Assembly (NCBI GenBank): GCA_027972325.1
Contig: JAPMOS010000009.1
Span: forward strand, 511,001 to 575,000
Length of the DNA: 64,000 nt
Direction: 5' to 3'
DNA from: Paratrimastix pyriformis
Taxonomy: Eukaryota; Preaxostyla; Paratrimastigidae
How positions within the stretch are numbered: position 1 is the first letter of the stretch; each line of letters begins with the position of its first letter. The notes beneath the pieces are model-generated. The model saw only the letters and a program-made list of their open reading frames with translations, did not search any database and was not told the DNA's origin. Positions 44,476 to 53,199 of this stretch are shown here, one piece after another. A program made the translations under genes and the position numbers.

Positions 44476-45280
44476 TGCTGCAGGGCGTCGCGCTCCTTGT
44501 GCTTCTGGTGGTCGACCCACCGGTCCAGCATCCGGGTCTCCTTCTTCATCCAGATGCGCAGCTTGGCCAGCCGCTCCTCGTCCAGGGCCGCCGGCGGCTG
44601 GCCCTCGTCGCCCTGGTTCTCCTGCTCCTGCTGCAGCGCCAGAAGCGACTCGGTCGTGGGAGTCGAGGCCAGCAGAGACGGGCGTGCCGGGGGGAGGTCC
44701 ACTGCTCCCGGGGCCGGAGCCGTGTTGGCCTGGGACCCGTCAAAAAGCACGGCCGTTGACGCGGCGCGCAACCGGTTGGCACTGATATACTCGCGTGCCT
44801 CGGAGACCAAGAAGAACAGCAGATAATCATTGCGCCGGGAAATTGCCTGCATTTCCAGTGGTCAGCGTGGAAGTGATGGGTGAACCCAACACAAACCTGT
44901 AAATGAAGCGCATTGACCATCTCATCGGCGTATGCTTTTGGGAAAAGAACATCTTTCACAGAAATGAATGGTGGTCGTTGGGGATACTCGCAACCCAACC
45001 CGAAGACGAGTGTGCACAGTGGCTGAAGTCCGCTCTCGTCGGTTAGAGGAAATTCCACCGAGCAAAGCAGCGGGACAGCGGCAACAAGCCTTGATTGAGG
45101 ATAAATCGCAAAAAAAGATGCTAACTCATCTCGAATGTCATCAGGTAATGAAAACCCAAAAAAAAAGTCGTCCGTTTTCCTTTTTCGGAGGGTGAGCCTG
45201 CCTGAAGAGGGGTTCTGCTCGGCGGAACAGCGAGTGTCTCCTGTGAGGAGATGCAGATCCCGGATGTATGATGTCAACTC
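35249..45280 (-). CDS. eIF2-alpha kinase GCN2 (RWD - kinase - HisRS-like)
   Basis: GCN2 senses uncharged tRNA and phosphorylates eIF2-alpha in the amino-acid starvation response. Order on the minus strand: RWD domain near 45150-44890 (LVFGLGCEYPQRPPFISV, YADEMVNALHLQ); a charged/poly-Gln linker (RMLDRWVDHQKHKERDALQ) at 44.45-44.6 kb; kinase glycine loop VLGRGNFGQVVKVRH at 43.7 kb; FYYAVKKVQ (VAIK Lys) and LSRLSHPHIVRYHQSWIE at 43.3 kb; a large kinase insert with Met-Gly repeats (42.5 kb); IQMEYCTRTLKQAL; YIHGRDVIHRDLKP; IKIGDFGLAT; SGVGTFLYISPES; then HisRS-like segments (40.3-37.4 kb) and an anticodon-binding-like end (DVLVASQGHGGLVERICLAREL, EFLYSEEPTTHEQATFAQK). No pseudokinase domain is seen. 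The start is unresolved: the frame is open to about 45307 without an ATG, so a 5' exon is missing. Confidence 0.85.
37195..37386. repeat. Minisatellite of CATCCCGGT units in a GCN2 intron
   Basis: Tandem array mixing the 12-bp CATCATCCCGGT and 17-bp CATCATCCCATCCCGGT units, within an intron of GCN2. Confidence 0.85.
37938..37973. repeat. 36-nt poly-G (poly-C in gene sense) just before a GCN2 acceptor
   Basis: On the minus strand this is an uninterrupted C tract ending in CAG at the start of the exon encoding VAQADQLVATLVDL, so it appears to serve as the polypyrimidine tract. Confidence 0.8.
41603..41724. repeat. (CTCC)n microsatellite in a GCN2 intron
   Basis: About 120 bp of TCCC/CTCC repeats between the exon encoding the middle of the kinase N-lobe/hinge and the exon encoding the catalytic loop. 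Confidence 0.9.
42478..42620. repeat. (CCCATG)n hexamer coding Met-Gly repeats of the GCN2 kinase insert
   Basis: In-frame hexanucleotide repeat; in the minus-strand sense it reads (ATGGGC)n as alternating Met and Gly with occasional Asn/Pro. Confidence 0.85.
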
Positions 45281-45313
45281 TTCCGACGACGACGACGGAG
45301 AGGCGAAACGAGT

Positions 45314-47653
45314 TTAGAGCACGATTTGTTCCAGGGCGGCAGTCAGCTCAAAACACGACACATGCCCATCCAGGTACAGAAGATAAAGACGCACAAACTC
45401 AATCGGAGGAGAGCTCCCGCCGTTTAAAGGTGAGACGCACGCGTGGTGGCATGGTGGTGGGCCCGGCACCGCGGGATGGGGGTGAGATGACACCCACATG
45501 CCGGCTAATGGTATTGGAAGGGGCGCCGGTGGCAAAAAGCACTCTGGAATCAGGCGATAGTCACCAGACTCGGCGAATCGAACCACCCGGAAAATCAGTG
45601 CTTGCGAACTACCTTGGGACGCCACGATTCCCAGCGAAAGCTCTGGCACAACCTCGAGGAAGGAGAGCCGATCGACTTGCGAATAGATGATGGGCATGGT
45701 TGGTGAGCGTCTTTTGCGGGGTGGTGAACCGTTTGCGTGAGTATGACGAATGTGACGGAACAGATGGAACAGACGGGATGACATTCTTAAGACGGGACAG
45801 AACCTTGAGTGTCGAGGACTCCATCAGAAAAAGGTCACTCTTCGAGGCAACCAACAAGAGTTGAGAAGTCAGGCATGAAGGCTTCTCTTGGTTGCAGCAC
45901 CCATCTCCTGGGGGATGGACGGAGGCCAAAGGATGGCCACACCCGCACGGGCACTCACCATCACCCTCTTCCAGGGCGGGTGACGGATTGGGGCCACCGG
46001 ATTGCTCAAGAAGCGGCATATCCTGGGCTGGCTGCCCTGTTGGTGGGAGCGGATGAGGGCGTGTCCGCTGTTCCGTTTGCTGTTGCGCAGGGCGACGGCT
46101 GCGCTGGACTTGCTCGTGCTGGTCAGTTTCTACATTGGGCTCTTCGTCATGCTGCTCGTGCCCTTGCTGCTGCCGTTGGTCGAGACGCTGCTGGGCGCGG
46201 GCAAGGCGTTGCCGGATCCGGGCAACACTGTTCAAGAAGATCCTGTGCAGGGCTCGGAAGGTTGGCTCGTCAATGCCCTCTGGGAACCGGCAAGATGAGG
46301 TGACCTCCGACCAGTGACTCACAGGCCTTCCCCGGCATGTGCCCGCGCCAGGACGGCTCGTAAATTTCCTTCCTCCGCCTCAAGAAGCATGTGAGCCTGA
46401 TCTTCGTCAATGGCTTCCTCGTCATATTCGTCGTCGTCATCCTGTGCGTATTCGTCGCCTTCTTCACCCTCGTCTGCAAGGCTTGACTCCCGAGAGGAGG
46501 GGCGCTCATCGACAGCACGGCCCTCATCGGGGAGCGACCTCGAGGAATAGTGAAGGGCTGGAATGGAACAGGCTCTGGATGAGGCAGCCGGCGCCAAGGC
46601 GAGACAGACCTCGAAGATGCTCCTCGAAGGATTGGAAAAATGGGTCATCGAGTGAGAGAATTTTGACGGCACAACATGGAAACCACCGAACGGCCCAGTT
46701 CCATTCTCGCGAAGGACTGAATGGCGATGGCCGAGCAGCCAAATGGGCGGGAAGAGGAGGGGAGTCGCAGACCTGTATGCCTTGAGACACTTCCCAGAAA
46801 CTTCCCACACCCGAACCGTCGCGTCGATGCTGACCGAGGCAACGTACTGCCCACAAGAGGAGAAGTCAATGCCCGGCACGTTATGGCCATGCCCGCGCAA
46901 AATGCTTTTCGCTGCCCAGTCGCCCCCAGCAACCTCAGCAGAAGGCTGCAGAAAGAGGAGATCGGCCGCGACGGTCGGCTGCGGCGGTGGGGGGCGCGGA
47001 GTGTCCGAGTTGCTCGGAGGTGGTGAAGCCTTCAGGTCAAAGACGGAGACCAAAAAAGAGTTCGCACTGACGGCGACAAAACGCTGGTGTGGACAGATTG
47101 ACACACCCCACGTTGACTCGCCCCTGCCCCCATCGTTCGTGTTCCTAGGTCCAAAGAGTCAGGTCAAAATAAAAAGGCAGTGCTGACACAAGCGAAAAGA
47201 ACGGAGGCTTATCCAACGCAGTAGTCCTCCAAATGGCAATCATTCCACTATCATACACGGCTTGGAGGAACGACTCGGTGCCGAGCCGCCCACAGCGAAT
47301 TTGATTTATGGGGCTCGTTTCACCCGGAATTGTGATGATTGATGATGGTTCCTTCTCTACAAACATGCCACAAACGAGGTCAAAGACAAAAATCCGATGG
47401 AGCACCCCCACGAATAAAAGAGATTCATCAGGTGCCAGAGCGAGCAAATTCATTTTCTATGCAGGGGATTCGATGGGTGCCTTCAAAAATAGTCGATACG
47501 GACCCATGGGTGTATGGAAATCGAGGACGGGAACTCAAATTGTTCGAAAAGCGGCAATTTCCGCAGCATACGGAACCTTTCTGGTGGAGGCCCAACAAAC
47601 ACGGGTGAAAAGCTTTGTGTTGGCCATTGTAACCGCGGGAAGACGCTGGCCAT
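45314..47653 (-). CDS. CRT10-like WD40 repeat protein
   Basis: CRT10-family proteins are WD40 proteins; yeast CRT10 affects ribonucleotide-reductase expression. Exon 1 (47653-47504, 50 codons) ends CACCCATGG, followed by a GTCCGT donor, and joins in phase to exon 2 at 47456. Family-like segments follow in order: MNLLALAPDESLLFVGVLHR, SPINQIRCGRLGTESFLQAV, MIAIWRTTALDKPPF, WGVSICPHQRFVAVSANSF, LRGHGHNVPGIDFSSCGQYV, SVSIDATVRVWEV, then a Gln/Arg-rich middle part, LLLVASKSDLFLM, LSFLEVVPELSLGIVASQGS and a C-terminus VRLYLLYLDGHVSCFEL. The stop is at 45314, only tens of bases before GCN2 begins on the same strand. The start codon overlaps the divergent HDAC start. Confidence 0.65.
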
Positions 47654-47655
47654 GG
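47650..47655. promoter_or_regulatory. Palindromic CCATGG holding overlapping start codons of CRT10-like (-) and HDAC (+)
   Basis: Within GCCATGGC the minus-strand ATG occupies 47651-47653 and the plus-strand ATG 47652-47654. Both have a G at +4 and C at -1 and -2. If both starts are right, the two mRNAs have complementary 5' leaders. Confidence 0.5.
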
Positions 47656-49015
47656 CTCAGTGCGCGGCCGGTCGGACCGGGAAGTTTGCCGGAATGACCA
47701 CTTTCTCCCGGCGTGAACGAAGTTGTCCGCACTGGAATCAGGCACCCGCGCCCCTCGCGATGAAATTGGCTACGTCTACTCTCCGGCGTATCTGAGCATT
47801 TGCTCTAAGCTCCCTGTGCATGGGGGCCGGGATCTGTTGGTGCACTCACTCATGGATGCCTATGGGCTCGTCAGTCGCATGAAACCGCTGGATCCGAACG
47901 TCTCTCTGTGCACAGACCGTGAATTGAAGGAGTTTCATAGCGAGGGATACATTGAAGCCATTGCCAAGGCCAGTAATTACGACATCGATCACCTCACTGA
48001 GAAGCAAACGGCCGAGTTGCTGCAGTATGGTCTTCTCGAGGGTTTGTTCGTCCTTCACTCCCTCCACCTCCTCACGGTTTCCGGCCTTTCCCCTGCTTTT
48101 TTCCCAGACTGCCCGATCTTTCCCGAGTTGAACCGGTACGCCCGCACGGTGGTGGCCGGGACGCTGCTGGCCTGTCGCCACCTCCAGGCCGGCGACTTGC
48201 GGGCTGTCTGTCATTTCAGTGGTGGTCGACACCATGCCCAGGCCGAGCGAGGCAGCGGATTCTGTTATTTCAATGACGCCGCCCTGGGATGCATGGCCCT
48301 CCTCGCCGGGGGACCATCCACACGGGTGCTCTACATCGACACGGATCTCCATCACGGGGATGGGGTCGAGGAGGCCTTTGTGGCTTCCGACCGGGTGATG
48401 ACCATCTCTTTTCACCGCTACGGGCCGGGCTTCTTCCCCGGGACGGGCGCCCTCTCCGACCGGGGGGTCGGCCCGGGTCGGGGGTACCACATCAACGTGC
48501 CCCTGAAGGCGGGACTCCGCGATGCCCCCTTCCTGGCTGCCTTCGAGCGCATCGTGGGGGCGGCCGCGGAGCGCTTCCAGCCCGCCTACGTCGTGATGAC
48601 CTGCGGGGCGGACACCGTGGCGGGCGACCCGCTGGTGGGCGAGGAGGGCTTCGCCCTCAGCACCGGGGCCGTGGCCCGCTGTGTGGCCTTTGTCATGCGG
48701 ACAGTCCCCCGGCCGCTGCTGCTGCTGGGCGGTGGTGGCTACCACCCCGCCAATGCCGCCCGTGTCTTCACCCGATGCGCGGGGGCCCTCTTGGGGGCCG
48801 AACTGCCCGAGGACGTGCCCGAGGAGTGCCCCGACTTCGAGGCGGTCCGCTCGTCCTGCCGCCCCGTCTCAAGCAGCCTAACCCGCTCCCCACCCTAGTT
48901 TGGGCCCGACTACACCCTCAACGCGCCGCCCCGGCTGCGGGAAGACGAGAACAGCCCCGCCCAGCTGGAGGCCATGCTGACCCGCATTGTGGGCCGCATC
49001 GAGGCCCTCAGATAA
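47652..49015 (+). CDS. Class I histone deacetylase (HDAC8-like)
   Basis: Zn-dependent lysine deacetylase. Exons 47652-47670, 47742-48844 and 48899-49015 join in phase into 412 residues. The fold starts at GYVYSPAYLSICSKLPVHGG. Catalytic features are present: the GGRHHAQ His pair, SGFCYFNDAALG, the Zn-ligand motif LYIDTDLHHGDGVEEAF, FSPGFFPG-like GPGFFPGTGALS, LTCGADTVAGDP-like MTCGADTVAGDPL (Zn Asp), and LLGGGGYHPANAARVF with the transition-state Tyr. The last exon adds FGPDYTLNAPPRLREDENSP, as in HDAC8 (EFFTAYGPDYVLE). The short first exon (MAQCAAG) is set by phase and a GTCGGA donor and is the weakest part. The 3' donor is GTCCGC. Confidence 0.9.
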
Positions 49016-49345
49016 CCACCTCACGCGCCCCCTCCCCGCTGGGGGCGCACCGGTTGATTGACTGACTGGCTTCATGGCCCTGGGGTGTCTGCCTCTGCCG
49101 AAGGCTGGCTGATGGGGGTTTTCTGGACCCAACCCTCGATCCCACGAGGATCACTCGCAGATCGCCCCCCTGCCCCTGCATCGGGCGCTGGCTCCCTCCC
49201 CTCGGTCGTGGAGACCACCGAAGATCATGCCGACGCTTGGCCAAGGGAGTGGAATGACGACCCAGATGGAGGTGGATGGGGAATGGGGGATGGGGGTGGG
49301 GGCGATGGGCGATACGAGTACACAGAAGCACAGCGCCACGTCCCG
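49016..49345. other. Short intergenic gap between convergent genes
   Basis: Between the HDAC stop and the end of the proline-rich minus-strand gene. No feature recognised. Confidence 0.4.
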
Positions 49346-52300
49346 TCAGCCCACAGTCTCCGCGGGCCTCATCGGCGATCGACGCCGGGGTGATGCCCCG
49401 CCCCGTGGGGGCGACAGGCCGCCGCGGGACGAGGAGGCGGCCGAGGCGGGTGATGATGGCGGCGAGGGCGGGGGCGGGAGGACCAGCGGCACCCGGGGCA
49501 CGAAGACCCCCGCGGCCGGGCTGCGGACGGGATGGGCGATGGAGGGCAGCGGCGAGGAGAAGATCCCCGCCCGCTCGAGCCGGCTCCCGCCCGCCGGGTA
49601 GTCGGTCAGGACGCCGTTCGGGTTGGCACCCGCCGCGCGGTCGGGGTGCAGCGGCGGCAGGACCACCTCGGCCGGGTGCTCCCGCAGCTGGGCTGCTCGG
49701 GCCACAGCACACCAGGTCGCGGGGAGGGGGGGGGGGAGGCAGAGAGCACACGAGTCAGCACCGTTGGCGGCAGGGTCGGGGCGATGGGACAGCGCGGAAT
49801 GGGGGAATGGACGGTACAATACCACATGGGTACCATCCACGCAGGGGTACCATCCACGCAGGGGTACCATCCACGCATGGGTACCATCCATCCGCACATG
49901 GGTACCAGCCACGCATGGGTACCATCCACGCATGGGTACCAGCCACCCAGGGCCGAGAGGCGGCCACAGACTGCGCCAGATGATGTTGGCCTCCTCGTAC
50001 TGCTCCAGCCGGGCCCGGGACATGGCCCTGGACAGGCTCCGCTCGGCTCGGCTCTCCAGCAGCTCCCGGGGCGGCAGCGGCGAGCGGCTGGTAGACCAGC
50101 CCCACAACCCACGGGCGGGCAATCCGGGTGTCAGCCGACGTGGCCCCGCACCCCGCACGGCGGCAAACAGACAGGCAAGGGGCCTGCCATCCTCCACCAC
50201 GTCCACCAGCCCAAATGAAGGGACGGGGGGGCGGGCGGACAGAATGCTCTCGGCCGCCTCGGCCGGGTTGCTGGGCAGCCAGGGGCGGCCCCCGCTGACG
50301 GCCACGATCTGCTCGCGAGAAACCTCCCGGTCCCGCAGCTCCGCCTGCCCCACACGCCACCAGCCGCCCACACCGCGGTCATTCAGACCATCCCCACGCC
50401 AGTCCCCCCCCCCCCCCCCCAGGCCCCCAGGGGATGGGGCGGGCAATGGGGCAGTGTGCCGACCTCGTGTGCGCACTCGTATGGGTTATCGGCCATGTAT
50501 GTCGGCCGGGGGCGGGCGATGGCCCGGGCGGCCTGTGAGGGGCTGCTGGGGATGAAGGGGCCCGCGGCGGGAGGCGACAAGGCGGCGGCGGGGGTGGCGG
50601 CGCCGCCGAGGGAGGGCCTTCGCGATGTGGGCGAGGCGCTCGTGCGGCGACCGGGCGATGAGGATGTGGCGCCTCCCCTGCCCGGGTCGCGCGGCGGGCT
50701 GGGGCTGGCGGAGTGGGAGTGGGAGTGGGGGCTGGCAGCCCGTGTGGGGGATGCCGAGGCTGAGGCCATCCGTCCCTGCGTCCCGGGCGACTGAGACGGC
50801 GTCCGGGCGCCGCCCGTGGCGGGCGGGACGAGCAGGTGGCTGCGGGGCGAGTGGTGCAGCACGTCCTGGACCAGGTTCCGGATGGGCCACCGGCCGGCCG
50901 TGCCGGGGCGGCTCTGGAGCGGCATGTCGGGCGGGGCGGGCACGGGCACGGGCGGGACGGGCAGCAGCAGCGGCCGGGGGGTCTGGTGGCGGCGCGACCG
51001 GAGGGCCATCTCGGTGGCGCTCAGCCGCTCCTCGGCCCCGCGACGGCGGCGGTGATGGTGACGGCGGCGGTGGTGGTGGCTCTCCTGAGAGGGGTGGTGG
51101 TGGTGGTGGTGTGGCTGGGTTTGGGTAGGGGTGCCCCGTTGCTGGGATGATGGCGGTGGTGGGGGCGATGGCGGCTGGGCCCAGGGCGAGGATGCCGATG
51201 ATGGGGTTGGCGGCTCCGAGGGCGGCACGGCGGCCGGCGGGGCGGCGAAGGAGGAGATCGAGGCCGAGGAGAGGGGCGTCAGGGGGGTCGGCGGGGGTGG
51301 TGGAGCCGCCAGCGCAGGCTGGTGGTTCGGGGACTGCTCGGGCCGGACCCGGTATCGTCTCATGGGGCTCAAGGTCACCGGGCCGGGGCCGGAGCGGGGC
51401 GGGGACGCGCGTGGCGGGGAGCGCGGGGCGGTGGGGGTGAGGCAGTGGGGCGTGAGGGCGGTCAGGGTGGGGCGGGGGTCGGCCAGCCGGGGTGAGGACC
51501 CCCCGCCGCCCCCGTGCGGCGCCCGGGGTGACCGCGAGTAGACCGAGAGCTGCGAGGAGGAGGCCGAAAGCGGGGTGGTGGTGGCGGCGGCGGCGGCGGC
51601 GGCGGACGGGCGGCGGGGGCTCCGAAACCCGCCGCCCGTGTGTGGGGTGCGCGGGGGTGTGTGGAAGCCTGTGTGGGGAGGCTCGCCCGGGGGGTACATC
51701 CCAGGCGGCGAGGCAGCGATCATGTGCGGAGGCGCGGGCGGGGCGGCCTGTGGGTTGGGGCCGGGGATGGGGAGGCAGGTGGGGCCGCCAGTGGGGGCGG
51801 GCGCGGGATGGGGAGGGAGGGAGCCGCCGCTGCCGTCTGGGTGTTGTGACCCGGAGGCGGCTGGATGCGGGGAGAAGGAGACTGAAGGGGAGCCGGGGAC
51901 AGCCGGCTTGGTGCCGGAGGGTGTGGGACGGGGGCGGTGGGATGAGGGTGGGGTCGACGGCGGCGAGGGGTTATTATGGTACACTGTGTTTGGATCGGCG
52001 TGGGCCGCCGGAGCGGTTTGATGTGCCGCTGGGGAGGAACGCAAAGGGATCCGAGACCGGGGTGATGCGGCCTGAGGTGAGCTGGCAGGCGATGGATGGG
52101 AGGGCGGCTTGTTGGGCGAGGGGCGGCCGCCCTGGAGGAGCCGTCCGGGAGAAAGAGGTGATGGTGGCGGCGAACTGGAGATGTACACGGGGGCTTCGGG
52201 CCGTTGGCGTTCCAAGGTGGCAAGCGCGGCAGTATCAAATAGAAGATACGGCGTGGAGGCTGGGATGATGTGAAAAAACTGGGCGTTCGGATAGGAGGCG

Positions 52301-52407
52301 GCGAAATCGGTGATTTGCCTGACGAGTTGCGTTGTGTCTTCTAGCGAGAAGACGTTCGAGACATCTTTGGCGCCCGGAGTATGAGGATGGGGGGCAGGTC
52401 CATCCAT
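49346..52407 (-). CDS. Proline/serine-rich protein of unknown function
   Basis: ATG at 52407 (MDGPAPHPHTPG) opens a long exon to about 50465. Residues about 15-55 look globular (VSNVFSLEDTTQLVRQITDF, FFHIIPASTPYLLFDTAALA). About 500 Pro/Ser/His-rich disordered residues follow. The exon ends YMADNPYECAHE before a GTCGGC donor and continues in later exons (AELRDREVSREQIVAVSGG, RLEQYEEANIIWR, QLREHPAEVVLPPL, NPNGVLTDYPAGGSRLE) to about 49346. The conserved-looking short motifs near the C-terminus suggest an ordered tail binding region. I do not recognise the family. Exon edges in the last 1 kb are approximate. Confidence 0.5.
49828..49950. repeat. 18-bp minisatellite around GGTACCATCCACGCATG
   Basis: Six to seven units of about 17-18 bp (GGTACCATCCACGCAGG and variants), each with a GGTACC palindrome, in an intron of the proline-rich gene. 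Confidence 0.85.
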
Positions 52408-52586
52408 CGCAACTGCCGCACACAGCTCGATTCGGGGCGCAAAAAGAAAAGCCGAGAGTGGTTCTGTCCCTGACGGAAAACCGATTCCGACCCAGCCCGG
52501 TGCAGTGGCTGGTGGACAAGGGCGAATCCTGCCATCTCTTCTTGTCAGCGCGTCGTCATCACGCACAGTCTTTTCCTTTTGATTAT

Positions 52587-53036
52587 TTACCTCGTGTGAG
52601 GGAAAGTTGTTTCCGAACAAGCGGGAGTTCGGGGTTCCAGAATATCATTGGCCCAGCTGAGGGCAGCCGACACTTTGGAGAAACCCAATGTGCTGGTAAG
52701 GCAAACAATTGCGTGTCGGATTTCATCGGAGCTGGCACCAGCTTTTAATGCCCTTCTTACGTGGGAATGAAGCCCCCCTTCACAGAATGCAGACGCAGCT
52801 CCTGCGATACACAGCAAATGAACTGTTTTCTCGTCCAATGGGCCTGCGTGTAGACCAGCCTAGATTACACTTCGTAAAAAAACTCTGCCTCACTGTGCTG
52901 TGTTACAGACTTCAAAAAGCTGCTGGTTGGCACTAATTACGGAGGGGTATCGGTCTCCGAAATGTTGGAAATGGCCAGGGAGCTGATTGGGATCGGTGGG
53001 AGTTGTGGAGGGTACAAATTGGGTGGGCGGCTGCAT
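52587..53036 (-). CDS. Carboxymuconolactone decarboxylase (CMD/AhpD-like) family protein
   Basis: Small all-helical CMD-family protein. Exons 53036-52911 and 52859-52587 join in phase (GTCTGT donor, CTAG acceptor) into 132 residues. The family pattern is clear: YPSVISANQQLFEAGLHAGPLDEKTVHLLCIAGAAS (split by the intron after FE), then CEGGLHSHVRRALKAGASSDEI, HAIVCLTSTLGFSKVSAAL. The substrate is unknown. The CxxC redox pair of AhpD-type peroxidases is absent: there is a single Cys followed by His at +5, closer to the decarboxylase/uncharacterised branch. The 3' end runs to within 180 bp of the start of the next minus-strand gene. Confidence 0.8.
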
Positions 53037-53199
53037 GAATATTCTTTTTTTCACACTGGTTTACAGTCGGATTTCGGCGGGGTGGAGCCGACCTCTCGTC
53101 GAGGCGATCTTGACGAGGCGATCGACCGTCCAGAGAACACAACGAAAAATTATTCGGAGGGACTCGCTAGTGGCGGCTTGATGCCTGACTCTCTTGCTG

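Noticed and set aside
47723-47760. TTG start for the HDAC frame
   Set aside because: The in-frame upstream stop and the AG just before GCACCC point to a spliced first exon with a real ATG at 47652.
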